From Marinobacter goseongensis (lineage in GTDB: Bacteria > Pseudomonadota > Gammaproteobacteria > Pseudomonadales > Oleiphilaceae): a stretch of 64,000 bases of DNA. The DNA is taken from assembly GCF_023156235.1 (NCBI RefSeq), contig NZ_JAKZAI010000011.1:105940-169939 (forward strand), read 5' to 3'. The stretch's first letter is position 1, and every line of letters begins with the position of its first letter. The notes below the pieces were generated by a model that saw nothing but the letters and a program-made list of their open reading frames with translations, ran no database searches and was not told where the DNA came from. This document shows, in pieces, positions 1-9,122 of this stretch. The translations under genes and the position numbers were made by a program.

Positions 1-1
1 G

Positions 2-724
2 GATGCCTGCTGGATTGAACCGGAAAAGAAAGACCAGGCCCAGACGCTGGGGTACACCGTGGTGGATGCCAGTACAGTGGTAGCCACACACTTGAACCAG
101 GTGCTGCAGAAACACGCCCACGAGCTGCTCGGTCACGAAGAAACCCAGAAGTGGCTGGACCAGCTGGAAAAAGTGTCTCCCAAACTGGCGGAAGAGCTGG
201 TACCCACCACCGTGTCCATCAGCCTGTTGCTGAAGGTGCTGCAGAATCTGCTCAAGGAAGAGGTGCCGATTCGCGACATGCGCTCCATCGCCGAGGCCAT
301 TGTCAATGTTCACCCCAGAAGTCAGGACCCCAAGCTGCTCACGACGGTAGCCCGTCAGTCGCTGCGCCGGATGATTGTGCAAAGCATCTGCGGTAACGAG
401 CAGGAAATACCGGTGATCACCCTTGATCCGGACTTGGAACAGTTATTGCTGAAGTCTATGCAACAGAGTCAACAATCCGGCGGTCAGGAAGACATCGGGC
501 TGGTACTGGAGCCGAACATGGTCGAGAAGCTGCAGCGTTCATTGCAGGAGAGTGTTCAGCGCCAGGAGATGCTTGGCAAACCGGCAATCCTGCTGGTGTC
601 GGGCCCGCTCAGGCCGGTGCTGGCGAAGTTCGCCAGTTACGGGGTGGAAAGGCTGCACGTGCTTTCCTACCAGGAAATTCCGGACAACAAACAGATCACC
701 ATTGTGGCTTCCGTCGGCCAGTAA
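2..724 (+). CDS. flhA: Flagellar export protein FlhA, C-terminal part
   Basis: This is the 3' end of flhA; the 5' part lies outside the window, and the frame is open from the first bases (DACWIEPEKKDQAQTLGYTV). FlhA is the integral membrane subunit of the flagellar type III export gate. The roughly 240 residues seen here are its cytoplasmic domain, which docks chaperone-substrate complexes and passes subunits to the channel. The tail contains the family stretch around VPIRDMRSIAEAI and ends in IVASVGQ. It is followed after about 60 bases by flhF, the usual order in polar flagellates. Identity is secure; only the N-terminus is missing. Confidence 0.95.
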   Translation, partial: DACWIEPEKKDQAQTLGYTVVDASTVVATHLNQVLQKHAHELLGHEETQKWLDQLEKVSPKLAEELVPTTVSISLLLKVLQNLLKEEVPIRDMRSIAEAIVNVHPRSQDPKLLTTVARQSLRRMIVQSICGNEQEIPVITLDPDLEQLLLKSMQQSQQSGGQEDIGLVLEPNMVEKLQRSLQESVQRQEMLGKPAILLVSGPLRPVLAKFASYGVERLHVLSYQEIPDNKQITIVASVGQ

Positions 725-785
725 CGGCCGCGGACGGCAAAGCGGACAACGCAGGCACGGCGTTGCCGGTGGAGGATGAGGCATC

Positions 786-2099
786 ATGAAAGTAAAACGT
801 TTTTTTGCTCAGAGCATGGCCGAAGCTTTAAAGCAGGTGCGGGAACAGATGGGCCCGGACGCCGTGATTCTCTCCAATCGCCGGGTGGACGGTGGCGTCG
901 AGATTGTGACGGCGTTGGATTACGACGAAAACATGGCGCGTCAGCGTCTCGGTGATCGGGCCCGCGAAGCCACCAACGGATCGAAACTGGCGGAGATGCA
1001 GGCGGAACAACATCGCCGGCTGGAACAGGAGCTGGGTCGTTCCCGAGATCGCATTCGCGAGGTGCGGGAAAAACGTGCAAGTCTCGGGTCAGGCTACGCC
1101 GGCGCCGCCGGTCTTCTTGATGAGGCCACTCTGGAACTCGAGCCCGAAGCCGCTGCATCTGCCGCGCCTGCCACTGCGGCGGCACAGGCCAGTGGCCGCT
1201 ATTCCGATGAACTGGCACAGATGCGCGCCGAGATCAGCTCCCTGCGTGACCTGATGGGCGCCCAGAATCCGAAGGTGGAGCCCGCGAGCCCCGCCTCCAA
1301 CGCGGTGCAGCAACGGTTGTCCGAGCGCTTGCAGGAATTTGGTCTCGGACTGGAGCTTGCCAACTCACTGTCACGTCGTCATAAGGGTGGCCGCCTCGAG
1401 GATGGCTGGAAGCAGTCGCTGAAGATGCTGGCCACCGGTGTTAAAACTGCCCGTCAGGAATGGTTGGACGAGGGCGGTGTGTACGCGCTGGTCGGACCGA
1501 CCGGCTCTGGCAAAACCACCACCATCGGTAAACTGGCGGCCCGGCATGTGCTGCGGCACGGCGCCGATTCCCTGGCGCTGGTGACCACTGACCGTTACCG
1601 TGTTGCGGCCCACGAGCAACTGTTCGTGTTCGGTCGTATTCTCAACGTGCCGGTGCGGGTGGTGGATGAAAGCCATTCCCTGGACGATATTCTCGACGAG
1701 CTTTCAGATCGCCACCTGGTGTTGATCGACACTGCCGGCCTGACCAGCTCCGATAAAGGGTACCAGCAGCAGCTGTCTGAACTCGCCCGCAGCCACCACC
1801 GCATCCGTACCCATCTGGTGGTTTCAGCCACCAGCCAGCCGCGCATTATGAAATCCGTGTTGCATTGCTATAAGATGGCAAATCTTGCAGGTTGCGTCAT
1901 GACCAAAATTGACGAAGCCCTTACACTGGGTGAGTCATTGGGGTTTGTCATGGAGTCCGGTTTGCCAGTGGCCTATTACACCGATGGCCAGAAGATTCCG
2001 GAAGACCTGCATCACGCCGAGGCGGTTCCACTGGTCCGCCTGGCGGTGGAGCGGCTGAGAGCACTCCAGCAACAGCAGGCGGTGGCAGAGGGGGCCTGA
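786..2099 (+). CDS. flhF: Flagellar SRP-type GTPase FlhF
   Basis: FlhF is an SRP/FtsY-family GTPase that recruits the first flagellar components to the cell pole. The 437-residue protein has the expected layout: an N-terminal domain beginning MKVKRFFAQSMAEALKQV, a charged and Ala-rich linker with coiled-coil character (about 60-150), then the NG domain. The P-loop GPTGSGKTTT has its lysine at residue 243, followed by TTDRYRVAAHEQL, the DTAGL motif near 316 and TKIDEA near 373. A GGAGG-like site lies just before the ATG. It sits between flhA and fleN, its functional antagonist in flagellar number control. Confidence 0.96.
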   Translation: MKVKRFFAQSMAEALKQVREQMGPDAVILSNRRVDGGVEIVTALDYDENMARQRLGDRAREATNGSKLAEMQAEQHRRLEQELGRSRDRIREVREKRASLGSGYAGAAGLLDEATLELEPEAAASAAPATAAAQASGRYSDELAQMRAEISSLRDLMGAQNPKVEPASPASNAVQQRLSERLQEFGLGLELANSLSRRHKGGRLEDGWKQSLKMLATGVKTARQEWLDEGGVYALVGPTGSGKTTTIGKLAARHVLRHGADSLALVTTDRYRVAAHEQLFVFGRILNVPVRVVDESHSLDDILDELSDRHLVLIDTAGLTSSDKGYQQQLSELARSHHRIRTHLVVSATSQPRIMKSVLHCYKMANLAGCVMTKIDEALTLGESLGFVMESGLPVAYYTDGQKIPEDLHHAEAVPLVRLAVERLRALQQQQAVAEGA

Positions 2100-2201
2100 A
2101 CAAAACCCTGCCGTACCGGATGACGAACGATCCGGCGCGCAGACCGCGCCGTTGAACAACAACAGAGCCTTCGGTCAAACGTGGCGAGAGACGAACCAAG
2201 T

Positions 2202-3014
2202 ATGAGCAAACCACATCCGGTACAGGTGATTGCGGTGTCCGGCGGCAAAGGCGGCGTTGGCAAGAGCAACGTTTCGGTTAACCTCGGTATTGCCCTGGCG
2301 CAGAAGGGCCGTCGGGTCGTGCTGCTGGATGCAGATCTCGGCCTGGCGAACATTGATGTGCTGCTGGGCATCACCGCTAACCGCAACATGGCGGATGTGC
2401 TCGCCGGCGACTGCGACCTGCGGGATATTCTGGTAAACGGCCCCGGTGGCATCCGCATCGTGCCCGCCTCGTCGGGCACCCAGCGCATGACGCAGCTCAG
2501 CGCCATGGAGCACGCCGGCCTGATCAACGCGTTCAGCGAACTGGGCGACCAGATTGACGTGCTCATCGTCGATACCGCAGCCGGCATTTCCGAATCCGTG
2601 GTCAGTTTTCTGCGCGCCTCCCAGGAGCTCCTGCTGGTGGTGTGTGACGAGCCCACTTCCATTACCGACTGCTACGCGCTGATCAAACTGATGAACCGTG
2701 ATTACGGAACCAACCGGTTCCGGATTCTGGCCAATCAGGTGCGCAACGAGCAGGAAGGTCGGCATCTTTTTGAAAAACTCACCCGTGTGACCGAGCGGTT
2801 TCTCGATGTGGCACTACAATATGTAGGGATGGTGCCTTACGACGAGGCCGTCAAGAAAGCGGTGCAGAGGCAGAAAGCCGTGCTGGAAGCCTACCCGCGA
2901 GCGAAGGCATCGCTGGCCATCAAGGCGCTGGCTGAAAAAGTCGACAGCTGGCCATTGCCGTCGTCTCCCCGTGGCCATCTGGAGTTTTTCGTGGAGCGGC
3001 TCGTCGAAGTCTGA
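2202..3014 (+). CDS. fleN: Flagellar number regulator FleN (FlhG), MinD-type ATPase
   Basis: FleN is a ParA/MinD-family ATPase that limits polar flagella to one, in Pseudomonas by restraining the master regulator FleQ. The deviant Walker A motif GGKGGVGKSN occupies residues 14-23, with LLDADLGLANIDVLLG next and DTAAGI as the Walker B region. I chose ATG 2202 because the protein then begins MSKPHPVQVIAVSGG, matching family N-termini; an in-frame GTG at 2181 would add seven residues and cannot be excluded. It lies 102 bases after flhF and 30 before fliA, so the three genes are probably cotranscribed. Confidence 0.95.
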   Translation: MSKPHPVQVIAVSGGKGGVGKSNVSVNLGIALAQKGRRVVLLDADLGLANIDVLLGITANRNMADVLAGDCDLRDILVNGPGGIRIVPASSGTQRMTQLSAMEHAGLINAFSELGDQIDVLIVDTAAGISESVVSFLRASQELLLVVCDEPTSITDCYALIKLMNRDYGTNRFRILANQVRNEQEGRHLFEKLTRVTERFLDVALQYVGMVPYDEAVKKAVQRQKAVLEAYPRAKASLAIKALAEKVDSWPLPSSPRGHLEFFVERLVEV

Positions 3015-3044
3015 AATTGATCCTGTCACCAAGAAGCTGGATAC

Positions 3045-3791
3045 ATGGCATTGGCGAAAAACCTGGGAATGTACCAAAAAGCCGTTGAAAGCAGCGGCTC
3101 CCGACTGGTGGAGGAACACGCCCCACTGGTCAAGAAGATCGCGTTGCACCTGATGGCTCGTTTGCCGGCATCGGTTCAACTCGACGACCTCATGCAGGCC
3201 GGCATGATCGGCCTGCTGGAAGCGGCCCAACGATACAGTTCCACCAAGGGCGCTACCTTCGAAACCTACGCCGGCATCCGCATTCGCGGGGCCATGGTGG
3301 ATGAGATCCGCAAAGGCGACTGGGTTCCCCGTTCTGTTCACCGTAATGCCCGCCGGATTTCCCAGGCCATCAAGGCCGTGGAGGACCGTCGTGGTCGGGA
3401 AGCCCAGGATCAGGAAGTGGCGGAAGAGCTGGGCGTCAGCCTGCAGGAGTACCATTCCAGCCTGAGCGATGCCAACAGTGGTCGTCTTTTTAGTCTCGAT
3501 GAGCTCAATGAATCCGGCGAGCTGCCGATAGAAGAAGTAGACGCCAGTGATAACCCGCTGGACGGCATCACCTCCGATGCCTTCCGGAGGAGTCTGGCAG
3601 AGGCCATTGAGGAATTGCCGGAACGCGAAAAACTGGTACTCAGCCTGTATTACCAGGAGGAGTTGAACCTCAAGGAAATCGGTGCGGTTCTCGGGGTCAG
3701 TGAAAGTCGGGTCAGCCAGATTCACAGCCAGGCTGCCCTGCGACTGAAAGGGCGTCTGTCAGGCTGGCAGCAGGAGAGTGGCGCTCTGTAG
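3045..3791 (+). CDS. fliA: Flagellar RNA polymerase sigma factor FliA (sigma-28)
   Basis: FliA directs transcription of late flagellar and chemotaxis genes. At 248 residues it has the normal family length. Sigma region 2 shows DDLMQAGMIGLLEAAQRY and ETYAGIRIRGAMVDEIR, followed by the family-typical GDWVPRSVHRNAR. Region 4 near the C-terminus carries the helix-turn-helix LKEIGAVLGVSESRVSQIH. It follows fleN closely and precedes cheY by about 125 bases. Its product may read the sigma-28-like sites noted at 3505 and 38229. Confidence 0.96.
   Translation: MALAKNLGMYQKAVESSGSRLVEEHAPLVKKIALHLMARLPASVQLDDLMQAGMIGLLEAAQRYSSTKGATFETYAGIRIRGAMVDEIRKGDWVPRSVHRNARRISQAIKAVEDRRGREAQDQEVAEELGVSLQEYHSSLSDANSGRLFSLDELNESGELPIEEVDASDNPLDGITSDAFRRSLAEAIEELPEREKLVLSLYYQEELNLKEIGAVLGVSESRVSQIHSQAALRLKGRLSGWQQESGAL
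3505..3530 (+). promoter_or_regulatory. Sigma-28-like promoter inside fliA, upstream of cheY
   Basis: The bases TCAAT, 14 bases, then GCCGATA match the pseudomonad FliA consensus TCAAG-N14-GCCGATA at 11 of 12 fixed positions. The site lies inside the fliA coding frame about 390 bases before cheY, so chance is a serious alternative. No comparably good sigma-28 site is visible in the 125-base fliA-cheY gap, which holds only small hairpins and a TAAAAT at 3880. Confidence 0.3.
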
Positions 3792-3916
3792 CTTTTGGTA
3801 ACCGGCTGCTTTACAACCGGGCCAAACACCACACAATAAGCGGCTAATCCGCTGGCCTGCCGAAACACCGGCAGAACGATAAAATGCATTCCGGGTGTCA
3901 CAAACTGGAGGTCCCT

Positions 3917-4300
3917 TTGGACAAGAACATGAAAATCCTCATTGTGGATGATTTTTCTACAATGCGACGGATCATCAAGAATCTCCTGCGCGATCTTGGC
4001 TTTACCAACACCGACGAAGCGGACGACGGCAACACCGCGTTGCCCATGCTGCGCAGCGGTAAATACGATTTTTTGGTCACCGACTGGAATATGCCGGGTA
4101 TGTCCGGGTTTGATCTGCTCAAAGCGGTCAGGGCGGACGACAACCTCAAGACCCTGCCGGTGTTGATGGTAACCGCCGAAGCGAAGCGGGATCAGATCGT
4201 GGCGGCGGCGCAGGCCGGGGTAAACGGCTATGTGGTCAAACCGTTCACGGCTGCGGTTCTCAAGGAGAAGATTGAGAAAATCTTCGAACGAATCCAGTAA
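3917..4300 (+). CDS. cheY: Chemotaxis response regulator CheY
   Basis: CheY is a single receiver domain that, when phosphorylated by CheA, binds the flagellar switch. The likely start is TTG 3917: GGAGGT stands six bases upstream (3907-3912), while the longer in-frame reading from 3884 has no ribosome site. The 127-residue product starts [20 protein letters not shown]. It carries the acidic pair Asp11-Asp12, phospho-acceptor Asp56 in VTDWNMPG, the conserved Thr in MVTAEA and the Lys in [10 protein letters not shown] 3929 is the alternative start. It is followed 21 bases later by cheZ. Confidence 0.94.
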   Translation: MDKNMKILIVDDFSTMRRIIKNLLRDLGFTNTDEADDGNTALPMLRSGKYDFLVTDWNMPGMSGFDLLKAVRADDNLKTLPVLMVTAEAKRDQIVAAAQAGVNGYVVKPFTAAVLKEKIEKIFERIQ

Positions 4301-4321
4301 CCAGAGGTCGGATGGGCTCTC

Positions 4322-5107
4322 ATGAGCGATAGCAAAAAGAATCCGCAGGACCTCGACCCGGAGGTAACTGAAAAGCTCCGCGAGCAGGCCAACGCCCTGG
4401 CGGAACAGGTGAACGCCGGTAATTATGCCGGTGCCATGACCCTGATCAATGACCTCAGCGAGGTTCGGGATCAGAGTCTGTATCGGGAGGTGGGGCGACT
4501 GACGCGCAGCCTCCACGAGGCCATTCGTAATTTCCAGATTGACCCTCGTAACGCCGAGCAGCAGGAAGCGCTGTCGAAAATGACCGACGCATCCGACCGC
4601 CTGGAATACGTGGTCAAAATGACCGGCCAGGCCGCCAACCGCACCATGGACCTGGTGGAAGACGCTATGCCAAAGGCGCACGCCATGCGAGATGAAGCGG
4701 CCCGTCTGCGGGATGAATGGCAACGCTTGCGGCGGCGGGAGATGCAGCCGGCGGAGTTCCGCGATCTGTATGGCCGGATAGACACCTTTTTCATCACCCT
4801 GAACCGGGATGCCGACACGATTTACGGCAATCTGTCCGAAATTCTGCTGGCCCAAGATTTCCAGGATCTCACCGGACAGGTGATCCAGAAAGTCACTGCC
4901 CTGGTCAAGGAAGTGGAAGAACACCTGTTGAGCCTGGTGGTCATGGCCAGCCATGTGGACCAGCTGACGGGCACGGTGCACGAGATCGAGTCAAAGGAAG
5001 TATCGGCAGAGCAGGGCGTTGGCCCGCAGATGAAAGCCGAGGAACGCGAAGATGTGGTATCGGGTCAGGATGATGTTGATGACCTACTGTCCAGTCTCGG
5101 ATTCTGA
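4322..5107 (+). CDS. cheZ: CheY-P phosphatase CheZ
   Basis: CheZ dephosphorylates CheY-P and ends the switching signal. The 261-residue protein is mostly helical, as expected for the long four-helix-bundle dimer. The catalytic segment is LAQDFQDLTGQ, with the glutamine of the DFQD group at residue 181. The extreme C-terminus DDVDDLLSSLGF is the classical CheY-docking peptide. The gene lies between cheY and cheA with short spacers, consistent with one transcript. Confidence 0.95.
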   Translation: MSDSKKNPQDLDPEVTEKLREQANALAEQVNAGNYAGAMTLINDLSEVRDQSLYREVGRLTRSLHEAIRNFQIDPRNAEQQEALSKMTDASDRLEYVVKMTGQAANRTMDLVEDAMPKAHAMRDEAARLRDEWQRLRRREMQPAEFRDLYGRIDTFFITLNRDADTIYGNLSEILLAQDFQDLTGQVIQKVTALVKEVEEHLLSLVVMASHVDQLTGTVHEIESKEVSAEQGVGPQMKAEEREDVVSGQDDVDDLLSSLGF

Positions 5108-5123
5108 ATCAAGAGGGTAACCC

Positions 5124-7184
5124 ATGGCGTTTGATGCCGATGAAGAGATCCTGCAGGACTTCCTGGTTGAAGCTGGCGAGATACTCGAGAAACTGTCCGA
5201 GCAGTTGGTCGATCTGGAGCAGAATCCCGACGACAGCGATCTCCTCAACGCCATCTTCCGCGGTTTCCACACCGTAAAGGGCGGTGCCGGGTTCCTCCAG
5301 CTGGACGCCCTGGTCAATTGCTGCCACTCCGCAGAAAACGTGTTCGATATTCTCCGCAACCACAAGCGTAAAGTGGATTCGGAACTGATGGACGTAGTGC
5401 TGGAAGCGCTGGACAACGTTAACGCTATGTTCGAGCAGGTCCGCAATCATGAGGAGCTGACCCCGGCCCCGACGGCTCTGATAGCCCGACTGGACGCCTT
5501 TGCTGAACCGGCGACCACCGCTGCCGCCGCGCCAGCCGCTGCTGAGCCGGCAGGCGACGACCACGGCGACATCACCGATGACGAGTTCGAACAGCTGCTG
5601 GACGCGTTGAGCGATGATCCTGCCCAGGCCTCGCCGGATCAGGCAGCCGCCGCCGAGGCCGGACCGGCTTCGGATGGCGGTGACCACGGCAGCAACGGTG
5701 GCGACGACATCACCGACGACGAATTCGAGGCTTTACTGGACCAGCTCCACGGCAAAGGGCAGTTCGCCGGCGCGCCGGCGGATGAAGAAGTACCTGCGCC
5801 GGCAGCGGCGGCCAGTGGCGATGATCTGATTTCCGACGACGAGTTCGAGAACCTGCTGGATCAGCTTCACGGCAAGGGTGGAAGTCCGACCGCGGATGCA
5901 GCGGACAAATCTGCCGGCGCTGCTGCCGCGGCGCCCGCCGAGGCCAGCAAACCGCCGCCTGCGCCCGCCCGGGCCGAGGTCAAGGCTCCGGCTGCCACGC
6001 CCGCCAAGGATAACGCACCGGTGGCTGAAACCACCGTGCGGGTCGACACCAAGCGTCTCGACGACATCATGAATATGGTGGGCGAGCTGGTGCTGGTGCG
6101 TAATCGCCTTCAGCGCCTCGGTGCCGAGAGCGAAGACGAGCATATGCACAAGGCGGTCTCCAATCTCGATGTGGTCACCACCGACCTGCAAGCGGCCGTG
6201 ATGCAGACCCGCATGCAGCCCATCAAGAAAGTCTTCGGTCGTTTCCCACGGGTGGTGCGGGATCTGGCCCGCAGCCTCAAAAAAGAAGTGAACCTGGTGA
6301 TGCACGGCGAGGAGACCGATCTCGACAAGAACCTGGTTGAGGCCCTGTCGGACCCGCTGGTTCACCTGGTCCGCAACTCCGTGGACCACGGCATTGAAGC
6401 GCCCGACGTCCGCGAGAAGGCCGGCAAGCCCCGGGTCGGCACTGTCACGCTGAACGCGGAGCAGGAGGGTGACCATATTCTGTTGTCCATTGAGGACGAC
6501 GGTGCTGGCATGAACCCGGATGTGCTGCGTCGAAAGGCCGTGGAAAAGGGGCTTTACGATCAGGATGCGGCAGATCGGCTGACCAACACCGAATGCTATA
6601 ACCTGATTTTTGCCGCCGGCTTTTCCACCAAGGATCAGATTTCGGATGTGTCCGGCCGCGGTGTCGGCATGGACGTGGTCAAGACCAAGATCAGCCAGCT
6701 GAACGGCCAGCTCGGCGTGGAGTCGGAACTTGGCAAAGGCTCACGCATCGTGATCAAGGTGCCCCTGACGCTTGCGATCATGCCCACGTTGATGATCAAC
6801 CTGGGGGATCAGTCTTTTGCCCTGCCGCTGGTGAATGTGGTGGAGATTTTCCACCTGAATCTGAGTAAGACCAACGTGGTGGACGGCCGTGAGTGTATTG
6901 TGGTCCGTGACAAGGTGTTCCCGCTGTTTCATATCAAGCGCTGGCTGGTGAAAGGCGCGCGGGCACAACAGGAGCCAGAAAACGCCCATGTGGTGATTGT
7001 AGCCATGGGAACACGGCAGGTCGGGTTCGTGGTGGACCAGCTGGTGGGTCAGGAAGAGGTGGTGATCAAACCTCTGGGCCGGGCCCTGCAGGGCACGCCG
7101 GGCATGTCTGGTGCCACCATTACCGGCGATGGTCGCATTGCCCTGATTATTGATGTTCCCAGCCTGCTGCAGCACTACGGTTGA
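5124..7184 (+). CDS. cheA: Chemotaxis histidine kinase CheA
   Basis: CheA autophosphorylates in response to receptor arrays and hands phosphate to CheY and CheB. The 686 residues are arranged as an HPt domain with phospho-His49 (GFHTVKGGAGF), a long Ala/Pro/Asp-rich linker (about 130-300), the P3 dimerisation helices from about 303 (VDTKRLDDIMNMVGELV), the P4 ATPase (N-box HLVRNSVDHG with His414, EDDGAGMN, GRGVGMDVV) and a C-terminal CheW-like P5. No folded P2 domain is evident. In its place the linker holds three copies of a short acidic DEFExLLDxL motif near residues 150, 194 and 233, discussed as a finding. Confidence 0.95.
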   Translation: MAFDADEEILQDFLVEAGEILEKLSEQLVDLEQNPDDSDLLNAIFRGFHTVKGGAGFLQLDALVNCCHSAENVFDILRNHKRKVDSELMDVVLEALDNVNAMFEQVRNHEELTPAPTALIARLDAFAEPATTAAAAPAAAEPAGDDHGDITDDEFEQLLDALSDDPAQASPDQAAAAEAGPASDGGDHGSNGGDDITDDEFEALLDQLHGKGQFAGAPADEEVPAPAAAASGDDLISDDEFENLLDQLHGKGGSPTADAADKSAGAAAAAPAEASKPPPAPARAEVKAPAATPAKDNAPVAETTVRVDTKRLDDIMNMVGELVLVRNRLQRLGAESEDEHMHKAVSNLDVVTTDLQAAVMQTRMQPIKKVFGRFPRVVRDLARSLKKEVNLVMHGEETDLDKNLVEALSDPLVHLVRNSVDHGIEAPDVREKAGKPRVGTVTLNAEQEGDHILLSIEDDGAGMNPDVLRRKAVEKGLYDQDAADRLTNTECYNLIFAAGFSTKDQISDVSGRGVGMDVVKTKISQLNGQLGVESELGKGSRIVIKVPLTLAIMPTLMINLGDQSFALPLVNVVEIFHLNLSKTNVVDGRECIVVRDKVFPLFHIKRWLVKGARAQQEPENAHVVIVAMGTRQVGFVVDQLVGQEEVVIKPLGRALQGTPGMSGATITGDGRIALIIDVPSLLQHYG
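5565..5880 (+). repeat. Three DEFExLLDxL repeats in the CheA linker
   Basis: Three copies of a roughly 18-residue block read ITDDEFEQLLDALSD, ITDDEFEALLDQLHGKG and ISDDEFENLLDQLHGKG, separated by Ala-rich spacers. Copies two and three share the LHGKG tail. The blocks lie where other CheA proteins carry the CheY/CheB-binding P2 domain. Confidence 0.8.
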
Positions 7185-7218
7185 GGCGCAGGGAGTGGAC
7201 AAGGTTTAGGAGAAATGG

Positions 7219-8367
7219 ATGACAGTTTCTGTCCTGGTTGTTGATGACTCAGGATTTTTCCGCAAGCGCCTGACGGAAATCCTGACCGCATCCGGTCAGA
7301 TCAAGGTGGTGGGGGTAGCCACCAACGGCCGCGAAGGTGTGGAACTGGCAGAGAAGCTGCGCCCTGACGTCATCACCATGGACTATGAGATGCCGATTCT
7401 GGACGGCATTTCGGCGGTGCGGGAGATCATGAAAAAGCACCCGGCGCCGGTGCTGATGTTCTCCTCACTGACTCATGAGGGTGCCCGGGTCACACTGGAC
7501 GCCCTTGAGGCCGGGGCGGTTGATTTCCTGCCCAAGAATTTTGAGGACATCGCCCGGGATTCCAGCCAGTTGCAGAGAATCCTCATTGACCGGGTGCTGG
7601 ATGTGGCCGGCAGCCGGCCCGGCGGCAAAGCCTCGCCCTTGCCCAGGCCGGCGCCGGCTCCCGCTCCCGCTCCCGCTACGCGAGAAACTCCGGCTAACCG
7701 TGCCCGCACTGAGCGCTCTGCGTCGACAACCCGGGTGCCTCCTCCGGCGCCGCAGCCGCAGACTGCGCAACGGCCGCCCCGGCGCGGGCCAGCGCGGCAC
7801 TTCGCGGTCGTGGCGATCGGTACCTCCACGGGTGGCCCGGTGGCGCTGCAGCGGGTGCTGACGGCGTTGCCCGGGAATTTCCCTGCCCCCATCGTGCTGG
7901 TGCAACACATGCCCGCCAGTTTCACGCCGGCGTTTGCCGAACGTCTCAATAAACTGTGTCAGATCGAGGTCCGCCAGGCGGAAGACGGCGACATCCTGCG
8001 CCCGGGGCTGGCGCTGCTTGCCCCCGGCGGTAAACAGATGATGATCGAGAACCGCAACGGCCAGGCGCGGGTGCGTATCCTGCCCGGAGACGACCGCCTT
8101 AATTACAAGCCCTGCGTGGATGTGACCTTCGGATCCCTGGCCCGGAGCTTCCCCGGCAAGACCCTCGGGGTCATCCTCACCGGCATGGGAGCCGATGGCA
8201 AGGAAGGTTGTCGGTTGATGAAGCAGAGCGGCTCGCTGATCTGGTCCCAGGATGAAAAAACCTCGGTAATCTACGGCATGCCCATGGCCGTCGCCAAGGC
8301 CGGCCTGAGCGACGAGGTGCTTCCGCTCAACGACATCGGCCCGCGGCTGATAGAGGGGGTGAGCTGA
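7219..8367 (+). CDS. cheB: Chemotaxis methylesterase/deamidase CheB
   Basis: CheB removes methyl groups from receptor glutamates (and deamidates glutamines) for adaptation. The N-terminal receiver has Asp9-Asp10 and phospho-Asp55 (TMDYEMPILDG). A Pro/Ala/Arg-rich linker (about 135-190) leads to the esterase domain with the nucleophile Ser203 in AIGTSTGG, the histidine of LVQHMP and the aspartate of TGMGADG. The stop overlaps the start of motC by one base (TGATG), so translation is probably coupled. The 382-residue length is normal, with the linker slightly long. Confidence 0.95.
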   Translation: MTVSVLVVDDSGFFRKRLTEILTASGQIKVVGVATNGREGVELAEKLRPDVITMDYEMPILDGISAVREIMKKHPAPVLMFSSLTHEGARVTLDALEAGAVDFLPKNFEDIARDSSQLQRILIDRVLDVAGSRPGGKASPLPRPAPAPAPAPATRETPANRARTERSASTTRVPPPAPQPQTAQRPPRRGPARHFAVVAIGTSTGGPVALQRVLTALPGNFPAPIVLVQHMPASFTPAFAERLNKLCQIEVRQAEDGDILRPGLALLAPGGKQMMIENRNGQARVRILPGDDRLNYKPCVDVTFGSLARSFPGKTLGVILTGMGADGKEGCRLMKQSGSLIWSQDEKTSVIYGMPMAVAKAGLSDEVLPLNDIGPRLIEGVS

Positions 8368-9107
8368 TGGATATTCTCAGCCTGCTCGGCATCATTCTGG
8401 CTTTCGCGGCCATTCTGGGCGGCAATCTGCTCGAGGGCGGAGCCATCAGTTCCCTGTTCAACGGCCCGGCGGCGCTGATCGTTATCGGCGGCACCCTGGC
8501 GGCCACCATCCTGCAAACGTCCTGGCCCCTGCTGAAACGCGCCTTTGTTCAGGTGCGCTGGGTGTTTGTGCCGCCCTACGTCAGTCTCGAAGATGGCATT
8601 GGCAAGGTGATCGACTGGAGCGTGAAGGCCCGTAAACAGGGCCTTCTGGGTCTTGAAGGGCTGGCGGAAAAAGAGCCGGAACGCTTCGCCCGCAAGGGGT
8701 TGCAGTTACTGGTGGATGGTGCTGAAACCGAAACCATCCGCAGCATCATGGAAGTGGATCTGGATTGCCGCGAGCAGCGGGATCTGGAGTCTGCCAAAGT
8801 GTTTGAGGCCATGGGCGGCTACTCGCCCACCATTGGCATCATTGGCGCGGTGATGGGCCTGATTCAGGTCATGACCAACCTTGAGGATCCCCAGTCCCTG
8901 GGCAGCGGTATCGCGACCGCCTTTGTGGCGACCATTTACGGGGTGGCGCTGGCCAACCTGCTGTTCTTTCCGGTGGCGAACAAGATGCGTGGCATAGTCC
9001 GTGAGCGCACTCGTTACGAAGACATGATGATCGACGGCATCATTGCCATCGCCGAGGGTGAAAACCCCAAATCCATAGAGCTGCGTTTGCGGGGTTTCCT
9101 GCAGTGA
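8367..9107 (+). CDS. motC: Flagellar stator subunit MotC (MotA family)
   Basis: This 246-residue membrane protein belongs to the MotA/MotC stator family, which with its MotB-type partner forms the ion-driven torque generator. Hydrophobic segments lie at residues 1-21 and 28-50 and again around 150-200 (TIGIIGAVMGLIQVM and IATAFVATIYGVALANLLFF), leaving a large cytoplasmic loop that contacts the rotor. It overlaps cheB by one base and precedes motD by 15. Its place in the chemotaxis operon corresponds to the MotC/MotD pair of Pseudomonas rather than MotA/MotB. Confidence 0.93.
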   Translation: MDILSLLGIILAFAAILGGNLLEGGAISSLFNGPAALIVIGGTLAATILQTSWPLLKRAFVQVRWVFVPPYVSLEDGIGKVIDWSVKARKQGLLGLEGLAEKEPERFARKGLQLLVDGAETETIRSIMEVDLDCREQRDLESAKVFEAMGGYSPTIGIIGAVMGLIQVMTNLEDPQSLGSGIATAFVATIYGVALANLLFFPVANKMRGIVRERTRYEDMMIDGIIAIAEGENPKSIELRLRGFLQ

Positions 9108-9122
9108 GGGTGGGGTAACCGT

